Positions 8,517 to 16,599 of a stretch of DNA of 64,000 bases are shown here, piece after piece; the first letter of the stretch is position 1, and each line of letters begins with the position of its first letter. The DNA comes from Nocardiopsis sp. FIRDI 009 (GTDB lineage Bacteria > Actinomycetota > Actinomycetes > Streptosporangiales > Streptosporangiaceae): positions 62,001 through 126,000 of the forward strand of contig NZ_QPNC01000020.1 of NCBI RefSeq assembly GCF_003386285.1, written 5' to 3'. The notes below the pieces were generated by a model, which worked only from the letters and a program-made list of their open reading frames with translations, searched no databases and was not told the DNA's origin. Position numbers and translations under genes: made by a program.

Positions 8517-8572
8517 CGGTGCCCCGAAACCCCGGTGCGACCCGGGATCAACGGAAGCGGAGAGGTGAGGGC

Positions 8573-9424
8573 GTGTTTGGACGCCGCCGTAAGAAGCGGG
8601 ACGACAAGGCCGGGAGAGGCCCGGAGACCGGGGCCGCCTCCCGGAGGACGGGCGCCGCGGGCGAGGTCTCCTTCGACAACGAGGTCGAGCCCGCCGCACC
8701 GGCCGAGCGGATCGTCAAGGACGCTGACCGGTACCGTGCCACCGGACCGTGGGACTCCACCGAGGAGGTCCCCGAGGCCCGGCGGATGGACCTGGGCAGC
8801 ATCCGCGTGCCGATGGAACAGGGCACCGAGATCCAGGTGAACGTCGCCCAGGACGCTCAGGGCAAGCAGAAGATCATCGGAGTGACGCTGGTCCGGGGCA
8901 AGACCGCGCTCCAGGTGCAGCCCTTCGCCGCCCCCAAGTCCTCCGGGCTGTGGGACGAGATGCGCGCGGAGCTGCGCGAACAGGTCACCAGGCAGGGCGG
9001 CAAGGCCGAGGAGCACGACGGCACCTTCGGTCCCGAGCTCCAGGCGGTCATCCCGGTCAAGGGCAGGACCACCGAGGACGGCAGGCAGCTGGGCCAGCGC
9101 GTGCGGTTCATCGGCGTGGACGGCCCGCGCTGGGTGCTGCGCGGTGTGATCCGCGGCGAGGGCGCCGCCAAGCCCGAGATGATGGCCGAGGCCGAGCAGC
9201 TGTTCGCCAACATCGTGGTGGTCCGCGGAGACCAGCCGGTACCGCCCAGTGAGCTGCTGGAGATCACCGTGCCCAAGCAGCTCCAGGAACAGATGGCCGC
9301 CGCCGTCAAGGCGCGCGCGGCCCAGCAGCGGGCGGCCCGCAACGGCGACGCCGGGGGTTCCCCGAACGGCTCGGCGCCCGGCGGCCAGGCCGGACCGACG
9401 CGGGGCGACGCCACCGGCTCCTGA
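8573..9424 (+). CDS. DUF3710 domain-containing protein
   Basis: This 283-aa protein starts MFGRRRKKRDDKAG, the typical N-terminus of actinobacterial DUF3710 proteins. A basic, disordered leader of about 60 residues precedes a compact alpha/beta domain (about 75-250), and the tail is Gly/Ser-rich. Function is unknown; no catalytic motif is visible and it is probably cytosolic. The start at 8573 is preferred over the GTG overlapping the dut stop because of the purine-rich GGAGAGGTGAGG upstream and the family N-terminus. The dut neighbour is, as I recall, conserved in Streptomyces. Confidence 0.85.
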   Translation: MFGRRRKKRDDKAGRGPETGAASRRTGAAGEVSFDNEVEPAAPAERIVKDADRYRATGPWDSTEEVPEARRMDLGSIRVPMEQGTEIQVNVAQDAQGKQKIIGVTLVRGKTALQVQPFAAPKSSGLWDEMRAELREQVTRQGGKAEEHDGTFGPELQAVIPVKGRTTEDGRQLGQRVRFIGVDGPRWVLRGVIRGEGAAKPEMMAEAEQLFANIVVVRGDQPVPPSELLEITVPKQLQEQMAAAVKARAAQQRAARNGDAGGSPNGSAPGGQAGPTRGDATGS

Positions 9425-9472
9425 GGCCGCCTCGTGGTGTGCCGGGGAGGCGCGCGTTCTAGGGTGAGTGCC

Positions 9473-10213
9473 ATGACGGACATGAACGAAAGCAGCGCCC
9501 CCCGGCCCCTCCCCGAGGACTGGAACCGTGCCCTGGCGGTGGTCGCCCACCCCGACGACCTGGAGTTCGGGGTGTCGTCGGCGCTCGCCCGCTGGACGAG
9601 TCAGGGCAAGAGCGTGGTCGAGCTCATGGTGACCCGGGGCGAGGCGGGCATCGACAGCCTCCCGCCGGAGGAGTGCGGGCCCCTGCGCATGGCCGAACAG
9701 CGCGCCTCGGCGGCCGCCGTGGGCGCCGAGACGGTGGAGTTCCTCGACTTCGCCGACGGCGCCCTGGAGTACGGCCTGCCACTGCGGCGTGCGCTCGCCC
9801 AGGCGATCCGGAGGCACCGCCCGGACGTCATCGTCTCCATCAACTTCCGCGAGGCATTCCCGGGCGGGACGTCCTTCAACCACGCCGACCACCGGGTGCT
9901 CGGCCCCGCCCTGCTGGACGCGGTGCGCGACGCCGCCAACCGGTGGGTGTTCACCGACCAGCTCGGCGACGGCGTCGAACCGTGGTCCGGGGTGCGGTTC
10001 GTGGCCTTCGGCGCCTCGCCGAGGCCGACGCACTACGTGGAGCTGGGCGAGGCCGACCTGGCGTCGGGGATCGCCTCCCTGAACGCGCACGAGGTCTACC
10101 TGGCCAACCTCGACGGCTTCGACCAGAAGTCCTTCCTGTCCACGGCCGCCGCCGAGGCGGGCGGCCGGGTGGGGACGGCGCTGGCCACCGAGTTCGAGGT
10201 CTTCGACGCCTGA
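9473..10213 (+). CDS. PIG-L family deacetylase (LmbE-like)
   Basis: This 246-aa zinc hydrolase has AHPDDLEFG (25-33; H26 and D29 as likely ligand and base) and the second metal/catalytic segment NHADHR (H137, D139, H140). This is the pattern of the PIG-L/LmbE N-acetylglucosaminyl deacetylases, which include MshB (mycothiol) and Mca. There is no neighbour of mycothiol synthesis, so the substrate is open; small GlcNAc-type conjugates are the family norm. AGGGTGAG upstream supports the ATG at 9473; another ATG lies 9 nt further in. The gene converges on the serpin gene, with only 13 bp between the stops. Confidence 0.8.
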   Translation: MTDMNESSAPRPLPEDWNRALAVVAHPDDLEFGVSSALARWTSQGKSVVELMVTRGEAGIDSLPPEECGPLRMAEQRASAAAVGAETVEFLDFADGALEYGLPLRRALAQAIRRHRPDVIVSINFREAFPGGTSFNHADHRVLGPALLDAVRDAANRWVFTDQLGDGVEPWSGVRFVAFGASPRPTHYVELGEADLASGIASLNAHEVYLANLDGFDQKSFLSTAAAEAGGRVGTALATEFEVFDA

Positions 10214-10226
10214 CCGGGGCCGCCGC

Positions 10227-10332
10227 TCAGGTCGCGGCGGGTCCGGGGTCCACGGGGTCGGCCACACGGCCCAGGAAGAGGATCGCCTCACCGCGCCGCA
10301 GGACGAACACGAACGGCCGGTCCACGGTGAAC
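10227..10332. repeat. 106-bp direct repeat, copy 1 (serpin 3' end)
   Basis: Every base from the stop codon to codon about 348 of this serpin gene matches 11415-11520. It encodes the shared C-terminus beginning at FTVDRPFVF. Identity stops abruptly at the edge of the reactive-centre loop. Confidence 0.95.
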
Positions 10333-11375
10333 TCCACCGGCGGGGGCGGTGCGGGCGGGATGGCCGAGGCAGCCGCCACGGCCGTCGCGGCGGCTGCCTC
10401 GGCCCCGACCTCGTCCACCCTGATCACGGACCGGTGCAGGATCCGATCCAGCCGTACCGCCTGGTCACTCATCCCGGGCAGGTCGGGGCGGGAGCCGGTC
10501 AACTCGTCGAGGTCCAGCTCGCGGAGGGCGTCGAACACGTCGACGGTGTGCTCCAACCGGAACCGCGGCAGGGCGAGGTCGACGTGTCGGCGGACGGCAC
10601 GGTCATCCAGCTCGGCCAGGGTGTCCGGGGTCAGGGCGGGCGGGTCCCCGGCGTCGTCGTCGGGCAGGAGCACGTCGAGGGTCAGATCCCCACCGCCCTC
10701 CAGACACACCATGCTCCACCCCGCGGCGCGGGCGTGCACTCGCTGCTCGCCCGAGCGCATCATCGGTACCTCCCGCTCTCCGTCGGGTGCGCGGAAGAGG
10801 CGGGGGCGCGTCGCCTCCGGCGCGAAGGGATCGAGCCAGCTCAGACGGACCCACAGCGTGGTGGTCAGCACCGCGAGGGTCTCCGGGGTGACCGACCCCG
10901 GAGGCAGGAGGTCGCGGACCAGCCCCCGGGTGGCGTCGGTGATCGCGGCGTTGATCGCGACCCGTGTCCCCTCGGGGTCGCGGGCGAAGTCGGCCGTGCC
11001 CACCGCCGAGCCGACCAGCCCGAGCAACCGGTCCTCGAACTCCGGCCGCAGCCGCATTCCCTCGGCCGTGTACAGGGTGGTGGTGGCCACGAGGTCCGCC
11101 GCGTCCCCCGCCCGCACGGCCGTGTCCAGGAGGTCCAGATGGGCGGCCACGGCGGTGTCGGCCTCGGGCGGTGCGGGGAACGCGTTGGCGGCCAGGAGCA
11201 CGTGGCACAGCTGGTCGCGTGTCTGCTTCTCCGCCGCCAGGGCGAGGAGGGCCAGCGCGGTGCCGACAGACTGGGGCGACCACACGTGCGAGCGTCCCGG
11301 GGCCGTCATCGCCCAGTCCAACAGGGCGGCGAGGAACGCGTGGTCGCGGTGGGCGGTGGAGGGTGGAACGGTCAC
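10227..11375 (-). CDS. Serpin-family protease inhibitor (distal copy)
   Basis: This 382-aa serpin has the conserved breach/C-terminal signature FTVDRPFVFVL...ILFLGRVADP and the N-terminal SPQSVGTALALLALAA helix. The reactive-centre hinge DEVGAEAAAATAV is Ala-rich, as in inhibitory serpins. Counting from hinge Glu (P17) by analogy with alpha-1-antitrypsin puts P1-P1' near Ala-Ile, suggesting an elastase/subtilisin-like target. No signal peptide is evident, so it may act inside the cell or leave by another route. The GTG start has AAGGA 6 nt upstream. It lies 39 bp downstream of a second serpin gene on the same strand, and its last 106 bp are identical to that gene's. Confidence 0.88.
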   Translation of the reverse strand: MTVPPSTAHRDHAFLAALLDWAMTAPGRSHVWSPQSVGTALALLALAAEKQTRDQLCHVLLAANAFPAPPEADTAVAAHLDLLDTAVRAGDAADLVATTTLYTAEGMRLRPEFEDRLLGLVGSAVGTADFARDPEGTRVAINAAITDATRGLVRDLLPPGSVTPETLAVLTTTLWVRLSWLDPFAPEATRPRLFRAPDGEREVPMMRSGEQRVHARAAGWSMVCLEGGGDLTLDVLLPDDDAGDPPALTPDTLAELDDRAVRRHVDLALPRFRLEHTVDVFDALRELDLDELTGSRPDLPGMSDQAVRLDRILHRSVIRVDEVGAEAAAATAVAAASAIPPAPPPPVEFTVDRPFVFVLRRGEAILFLGRVADPVDPGPAAT

Positions 11376-11414
11376 TCTCGTCCTTCACTGGTCGGGCGGG
11401 GCGGCCGGGGGCGG

Positions 11415-11520
11415 TCAGGTCGCGGCGGGTCCGGGGTCCACGGGGTCGGCCACACGGCCCAGGAAGAGGATCGCCTCACCGCGCCGCAGGACGAACACGA
11501 ACGGCCGGTCCACGGTGAAC
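11415..11520. repeat. 106-bp direct repeat, copy 2 (serpin 3' end)
   Basis: This stretch is identical to 10227-10332, offset 1188 bp. The remainder of the two genes is clearly diverged at protein level. That points to gene conversion or a very recent recombination of the 3' end rather than a recent whole-gene duplication. Confidence 0.95.
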
Positions 11521-12521
11521 GGAACCGGCTCGGGGGCGACCACCGTCGACATCAGCATCATCACGGCGGTGGCCGCGGCGCCCTCGGCCCCCCTCTCGTC
11601 GACCCGCAGCACCGACTGGTGCAGGATCCGGTCCACCTTGAGCGGGTCCGGGCTGATCCCGTCGAACCGGGCGCCGGCGGTGGCGAGTTCGGTGACGCCC
11701 AGTTCCGCCAGGGGGTCGAGGAGAGGGATGTCGGCCTCCACGGAGAAGCGCGGCAGGGCCAGCCTCACCTCGCGGAGGCGGCGCGCCCGGTACAGGTCGG
11801 CCAGCGCCGCCGCGTCCGGCCCCGGCGGTGCGGCCGCAGGGTCGTCGGGCAGCAGCACGTCCAGGGTCAGGCCGTGCTCACCCGTCAACCCGACCATCCG
11901 CCACCCGGACGCCTCGGCGTAGGGCATGTCCCTTCGGCAGTGCATCGTGGGGACCTCGCGGTCGTCGTCCGGGGCGTGGAAGGGGCGGGGGCGCGTGGCG
12001 CGCGTCTCGAAGGGCTCCGTCCACACCATCCGCACCCACAGGGCGTTGACCAGGAGCATCCGCACACCGGCCGAGACCGAACCCGGGGCCAGCAGCTCGG
12101 GGATCAAGCCCCGGGTCACCTCCGCCACGCGACCGTTGACCCGCTGGCGCACCGCCTCGGGGGCGCGGGCGAAGTCGGCCTCCTCCATCTCGGCGCCGGG
12201 ACGTTCGCGTGCGCGGGCCATGAACTCCGGGCGTATCCGCAGGTCGGAGGGTACGTACAGGCCGTTGAGGGTGGCCAGGTCCAGGCCGGTCGCACTCGCC
12301 ACGGCCTCGTCCAGGGCGTCCAGGTGGGCGGCCACCTCCGTGCCGAGCAACCGCTCCAACTCCTCCCGGGTCCGGCCCGCGGCGGCGGTGGCCAGCAGAC
12401 CGAGCGCCGTCCCCACCGAGTGGGGCGACCACACGTGGGAGGCGTCCGGGGCGGCCAGGATCCGGTCCAGGACGGAGGCGAACTCCAGATGGTCGGTTCT
12501 CGGCGGGGCGGACAACCGCAT
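11415..12521 (-). CDS. Serpin-family protease inhibitor (proximal copy)
   Basis: This 368-aa serpin is paralogous to the next gene downstream. It has SPHSVGTALGLLATAA near the N-terminus, LLVNALWVRMVW mid-protein and the hinge DERGAEGAAATAV. Its reactive-centre segment MMLMSTVV differs from the Ala-rich loop of the neighbour; by P17 counting, P1-P1' is near Ser-Thr, or Met at P2. It then ends with the same C-terminal sequence as its neighbour. The ATG at 12521 has GAGGAGA upstream; a longer frame exists but is not needed. No signal peptide is visible. The pair probably forms an operon giving two inhibitors with different protease specificities. Confidence 0.88.
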   Translation of the reverse strand: MRLSAPPRTDHLEFASVLDRILAAPDASHVWSPHSVGTALGLLATAAAGRTREELERLLGTEVAAHLDALDEAVASATGLDLATLNGLYVPSDLRIRPEFMARARERPGAEMEEADFARAPEAVRQRVNGRVAEVTRGLIPELLAPGSVSAGVRMLLVNALWVRMVWTEPFETRATRPRPFHAPDDDREVPTMHCRRDMPYAEASGWRMVGLTGEHGLTLDVLLPDDPAAAPPGPDAAALADLYRARRLREVRLALPRFSVEADIPLLDPLAELGVTELATAGARFDGISPDPLKVDRILHQSVLRVDERGAEGAAATAVMMLMSTVVAPEPVPFTVDRPFVFVLRRGEAILFLGRVADPVDPGPAAT

Positions 12522-12774
12522 GGGGGTCTCCTCACGACATGGGCGACGGCGCCAGCGTACGGACTCGGACCGTCGGCCGCCAGGTGTGACACCGGGCACA
12601 CGCCAAGGGCGGGCGAACCGGGACGTGAGGGGGCATCGGGAGCGCCCCGTTCCGACCGGGGCCGCCGTTCGTCCGGGGGCGGAGGCGACAGGTGGACTAC
12701 GCTGGACGGGTGGCGCCCGAACCGAGCGCGGGCGGCTCCGACCGGACACGACGAGCACCGACCCCGGGAGCGGG

Positions 12775-13569
12775 ATGACTGAGCAGCAGCGGGCCTCCGA
12801 GGGAGGCGCCCGGGCGACCGGGAACGGCGACGGAGCCAACGTGCCCAGGGTCACCGAGGACACCGTCGAGGCGCTCGTGCGCTCGCAGCTGGCCAAGGCA
12901 CTGGGCGGCAAGCGCGGCATGGTCGAGGCGGCCGTGCCCACCCTGACCTTCACCGTGTCCTACATCGTGCTGTCCGACCTGCGGCAGTCGATCATCGCGG
13001 GTGTGGTCGCCGCCCTGGTGCTGGGCGCGGTCCGGCTGTTCCAGCGCTCGTCCGTGCAGTACGTGGTCACGAGTCTGTTCGGGATCGGCGTCGCGGCGAT
13101 CTTCGCCATGCGCAGCGGAGAGGCCGCCGACGCCTTCCTGCCGGGCATCATCTACAACGCCGTCTACGCGGTGGTGCTGACCCTGTCGGTGCTGGTGCGC
13201 TGGCCCGCGATCGGCCTGATGATCGGGCCGTTCATCGGCAACAGGGAGGACTTCACCTCCTGGCGGGCCAACCCGGCCGTGGTCCGGCTCGCCTCCAGAC
13301 TCACGTGGCTGCTGGTGCTGCCCTGCGTCATCCGGGTGCTCGTGCAGTACCCGCTGTGGCTGCTGAACGACCTCGACGTGGCCGACACCTTCGCCCTGCT
13401 CGGCCTGTCCAAGGTCGCGATGGGCTGGCCGCTCCAGGTCGCCGCCTTCGCGGCCATGGTGTGGCTGCTCGCGCGCGGCCGCACACCCCTGGAGGACGCT
13501 CCGGCACGGTCCGGCGAGGGCGGGTCCGGGGACACGGCCGAGGGCGGTACGGGCGACGACGAGCGCTGA
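12775..13569 (+). CDS. DUF3159 membrane protein
   Basis: This 264-aa protein has a polar N-terminus, then the conserved VTEDTVEALVRSQLAKALGGK segment and about five or six transmembrane helices between residues 55 and 235. The tail is acidic. This is the DUF3159 family of actinobacteria, function unknown. The loop GPFIGNREDFTSWRANP is the recognisable core motif. The ATG at 12775 has GGGAG 4 nt upstream. The gene sits divergently from the serpin pair and converges on the TrkA genes, with 18 bp between stops. In Streptomyces I recall DUF3159 genes close to potassium-uptake trkA genes, as here. Confidence 0.85.
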   Translation: MTEQQRASEGGARATGNGDGANVPRVTEDTVEALVRSQLAKALGGKRGMVEAAVPTLTFTVSYIVLSDLRQSIIAGVVAALVLGAVRLFQRSSVQYVVTSLFGIGVAAIFAMRSGEAADAFLPGIIYNAVYAVVLTLSVLVRWPAIGLMIGPFIGNREDFTSWRANPAVVRLASRLTWLLVLPCVIRVLVQYPLWLLNDLDVADTFALLGLSKVAMGWPLQVAAFAAMVWLLARGRTPLEDAPARSGEGGSGDTAEGGTGDDER

Positions 13570-13587
13570 GCCGTACCGCGCGCGACG

Positions 13588-14280
13588 TCAGGCGTCGTCG
13601 CCGGAGTCCGCGCCCCCGACGCGGCCGAGCAGCTCCTCCAGCGGCCCCAGCGCCTCCGGTTCGGCCAGGAAGACCACGGTGTTGCCCACCGACAGCGTTC
13701 GCCCGGCGTCCGGCGGGCGCACCCCGCCGGGGCCGACGACCGCCACCAGGGCCACCCCCTCGGGGAGGTTGTCGCTGAGGGCGCTCTCGGGGCCGCCCAC
13801 GAACGGACTCTCGGCGTGCAGCACCGACTCGGCGATCTCCGCGCCGGGCAGCGGCGGAAGCGCCCCCTCCTCGGCCAGCTCCTCGTCGGTGACGCCCTCG
13901 ACCAGGTCGGCGATGAGCCGGGGCGGGGAGACCGCCAGGTCCACCCCCCAGGACTCGTTGAACAACCACTCGTTGTCGGGCTCGTTGATCCGGGCGATCG
14001 TCCGCTCCACCCCGAACTCGGTCTTGGCCAGCAACGACACCACGAGGTTGACCTTGTCGTCACTGCTGGCCGCGATCACCACGTCGGCGTCGCCCAGCCG
14101 GGCGTCCTCCAGGCTGGCCAGCTCGCAGGCGTCGGCGAGCAGCCACTCCACCTGGGGAAGGTCGTCGACGCCGATCGCCCGGGTGTCCCGGTCGATCAGC
14201 AGCACGTCGTGGCCGCTGGCGGCCAGTTCGGTGGCGATGGAGCGGCCCACGCTGCCCGCCCCCGCGATGGCGATCCGCAT
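13588..14280 (-). CDS. TrkA-type potassium uptake regulatory protein (second copy)
   Basis: This 230-aa protein has an N-terminal Rossmann RCK-N domain (MRIAIAGAGSVGRSIATEL, GxGxxG at 7-12, acidic D32 for NAD(H)). A C-terminal RCK-C-like domain (about 140-220, GPGGVRPPDAGRTLSVG) follows. Such proteins gate Trk/Ktr potassium channels in response to nucleotides. It lies 1 nt after the stop of another TrkA-type gene, like the mycobacterial ceoB-ceoC pair, so the two subunits are likely made together. No TrkH/TrkG channel gene is next to them in this window. Confidence 0.85.
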   Translation of the reverse strand: MRIAIAGAGSVGRSIATELAASGHDVLLIDRDTRAIGVDDLPQVEWLLADACELASLEDARLGDADVVIAASSDDKVNLVVSLLAKTEFGVERTIARINEPDNEWLFNESWGVDLAVSPPRLIADLVEGVTDEELAEEGALPPLPGAEIAESVLHAESPFVGGPESALSDNLPEGVALVAVVGPGGVRPPDAGRTLSVGNTVVFLAEPEALGPLEELLGRVGGADSGDDA

Positions 14281-14281
14281 C

Positions 14282-14956
14282 TCACTCGTGTCCCGTCTCG
14301 TCGCCGGTGTCGAAGCGCAGCGCGTCCAGGTCGCGGCCGTGGGCGACCACGTGCAGGACGTCGCCCTCGGCCAGGATCTCGTCGGAGCGTGCGAGCAGGA
14401 TGCCGCCGTCCCGGGTCAGGTACACGACCCGCACCGGGGCCCGCGACTCCAGATCGGCCACCCGCCGTCCGGCCCAGCCCCGGGGGAGCGTCATCTCGTT
14501 CATGGCCAGGGTGCCGGAGGCGTCGTGCCACTCGGGACCGGCCGCCAGCCGCTCGTCGCCGGGGACCATCCGGCGCAGGATGGTGTCGGCGGTCCACCGC
14601 ACCGTCCCCACGGTCGGGATGCCCAGGCGCTGGTAGACCTCGGCGCGGCGCGGGTCGTAGATCCGCGCCACCACGTGCTCGACGCCGTAGGTCTCCCGCG
14701 CCACCCGGGCGGCGATGATGTTGGAGTTGTCACCGTTGCTGACGGCGGCGAACGCCCCGGCGTGGTCGATCCCCGCCGCGAGCAGGACCTCGCGGTCGTG
14801 TCCGACACCGCGGACGGCGTGCTTGGCCACCGCGCCGCGCAGCCGCCGGAACGCCTCGGGGTCCTGGTCGATCACCGCGACCGTGTGCCCCAGGTCCACC
14901 AGTGTGTGCGCGAGGGTGGAACCCACGCGTCCACACCCCATGATCACGATGTGCAC
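14282..14956 (-). CDS. TrkA-type potassium uptake regulatory protein (first copy)
   Basis: This 224-aa protein begins VHIVIMGCGRVGSTLAHTL, an RCK-N Rossmann domain with GxGxxG and D31/D33-type nucleotide contacts. It continues into an RCK-C domain (GWAGRRVADLESRAPVRVVY). It corresponds to CeoB of the CeoBC pair in mycobacteria. The GTG at 14956 is chosen because family members begin (M/V)HIVIMGCGRVG; a GTG-containing upstream extension is possible but reads as non-coding. It is the promoter-proximal gene of the pair and diverges from the methyltransferase gene at 15180. Confidence 0.85.
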   Translation of the reverse strand: MHIVIMGCGRVGSTLAHTLVDLGHTVAVIDQDPEAFRRLRGAVAKHAVRGVGHDREVLLAAGIDHAGAFAAVSNGDNSNIIAARVARETYGVEHVVARIYDPRRAEVYQRLGIPTVGTVRWTADTILRRMVPGDERLAAGPEWHDASGTLAMNEMTLPRGWAGRRVADLESRAPVRVVYLTRDGGILLARSDEILAEGDVLHVVAHGRDLDALRFDTGDETGHE

Positions 14957-15179
14957 CTCGCCCGTACTCCCGTCGAGATCGCCGTTCGACCCGGTGGACG
15001 CGCCGCGCCCACGGTCACACCTTGGCACAGATCGCCCCGACACGCGCGCCCGGACCGGCCCCCGGAACGCGAGGTCGGAGCCGTCGGCCCCCAGGGTCGG
15101 TTAGATTGGGTGCGGTTGGTGGCTGTGCGCGCAGGGTCACCCGCGACCCGAACCCCAGACACTCTCCGAGGACACCCTG

Positions 15180-16469
15180 ATGACCCGAGTGGGTACCGAG
15201 CTCGAACTCACCGTCGACGACGTCGCGCACGGTGGCTGGTGCGTGGGGCGCCACCACGACCAGGTGGTGTTCGTCCGCCACGCCCTGCCCGGTGAGCGCG
15301 TCCGGGTACGCGTCACCGAACAGACCTCGCGGTTCCTGCGCGGCGAGGCCGTCGAGGTCCTGACCGCCTCCCCGGACCGGGTCGAGGCGCCGTGCCCGTT
15401 CGCCGGACCCGGCAGGTGCGGCGGCTGCGACTGGCAGCACGCCTCGCTGGAGGCCCAGCGCCGGATCAAGGCCGAGGTCGTCGCGGACCAGCTGCACCGC
15501 ATCGCCGGGATCGACCGGGAGATCACGGTCGAGGAGCTGCCCGGACACCCCGACGGCCTGGGCTGGCGCACCCGTGTCCGGTTCGCCGTCGACCGGGACG
15601 GTCGCCCCGGGTTGCGCCGCCACCGCTCCCACGACATCGAGCCGGTGGACGAGTGCCTGATCGCCCACCCCGGTGTGACCGAACTGGGGGTGATCGACGC
15701 GGTCTGGAAGGACGTCCGGGACGTGGCGGCGGTGGCCTCCGCGACCTGCGCCGACCGGGCCGTCGTCGTGACACCGACCCGCTCGAAACTGGGCCCCCTG
15801 CCCGAACTCGGGACCTCCAGCGCCGTCCTGCGGCGGTTCAAGGGGGGCAGGGTCCAGTCGGTGCGCGGGCGTCGCGGGGTGCGGGAGACCGTGGCCGGAC
15901 ACGAGTACCGGGTCAGCGCGGGCGGCTTCTGGCAGGTGCACCCGGCGGCGGGGGAGGTGCTGACCGAGGCGGTCATGGACGCCCTGGCGCCCAAACCGGG
16001 CGAGACCGCTCTGGACCTGTACTGCGGCGCCGGGCTGTTCACCCGGCCGCTCGCCGAGGCCGTGGGCCCGCAGGGCCGGGCGATGGGCGTGGAGAACGGC
16101 GCCGAGGCCGTGCGCGACGCGCAGTACAACCTGCGGGACCTGGAGCAGGCCCGGATCGAGCGGGGCGACGTGGCCGCCCAGCTGCGGGAGTGGGCGGACG
16201 TGCGGGCGGACGTGGTCGTCCTGGACCCGCCGCGCACCGGAGCCGGTGCCGAGGTCGTGCGCCTGCTCGCGGGCACCCGGCCGCGCGCGGTCGCGTACGT
16301 GTCGTGCGACCCGGCCACGCTCGCGCGCGACCTGGCCGAGTTCGACCGCGCCGGGTACACGCTGGTCGACCTGCGCGCCTTCGACGCCTTTCCGATGACC
16401 CACCACGTGGAGTGCCTGGCGGTCCTGGAGCCGGTGCGCAAGGCGCGCCGCCACCGCGAGGCGGAGTAG
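15180..16469 (+). CDS. TRAM-domain, iron-sulfur class I RNA (uracil-C5) methyltransferase, RlmD/RlmCD-like
   Basis: This 429-aa enzyme of the TrmA/RlmD family methylates uracil C5 in rRNA or tRNA using SAM. An N-terminal TRAM domain (GTELELTVDDVAHGGWCVGR) is followed by a [4Fe-4S] ligand set C72, C80, C83 (CPF..RCGGC) and C159. The SAM motif is ALDLYCGAGLFT, then DPPRTGAG. The catalytic nucleophile is C376 in VSCDPATLARDL. All key residues are present. Whether the target is 23S U747/U1939 or tRNA U54 cannot be told from sequence; actinobacterial members are usually annotated RlmD-like. The ATG at 15180 is the only sensible start. Confidence 0.9.
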   Translation: MTRVGTELELTVDDVAHGGWCVGRHHDQVVFVRHALPGERVRVRVTEQTSRFLRGEAVEVLTASPDRVEAPCPFAGPGRCGGCDWQHASLEAQRRIKAEVVADQLHRIAGIDREITVEELPGHPDGLGWRTRVRFAVDRDGRPGLRRHRSHDIEPVDECLIAHPGVTELGVIDAVWKDVRDVAAVASATCADRAVVVTPTRSKLGPLPELGTSSAVLRRFKGGRVQSVRGRRGVRETVAGHEYRVSAGGFWQVHPAAGEVLTEAVMDALAPKPGETALDLYCGAGLFTRPLAEAVGPQGRAMGVENGAEAVRDAQYNLRDLEQARIERGDVAAQLREWADVRADVVVLDPPRTGAGAEVVRLLAGTRPRAVAYVSCDPATLARDLAEFDRAGYTLVDLRAFDAFPMTHHVECLAVLEPVRKARRHREAE

Positions 16470-16492
16470 CAGCAAGCCCCTCGCGGACACCT

Positions 16493-16517
16493 GCTCCGCC
16501 GCGCACCGTCGCGGAGC
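16493..16517. terminator. Weak hairpin between convergent genes
   Basis: GCTCCGC (16493-16499) can pair with GCGGAGC (16511-16517) over an 11-nt loop. It lies in the 130-bp gap between the methyltransferase (+) and HEAT-repeat (-) genes. This is a modest candidate only. Confidence 0.3.
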
Positions 16518-16599
16518 GGGCATAACGGGGCTCCCCGCTTCGCCGCCTGACGGCGCGGTGCCTCCACCGCCCGCGCTCGCGGTCGGCCCGACCGGGGCC

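Noticed and set aside
12700..13300. Serpin-like or secreted-inhibitor fragment downstream of the pair
   Set aside because: The gene there is a clear DUF3159 membrane protein in the opposite direction, and no third serpin is present.
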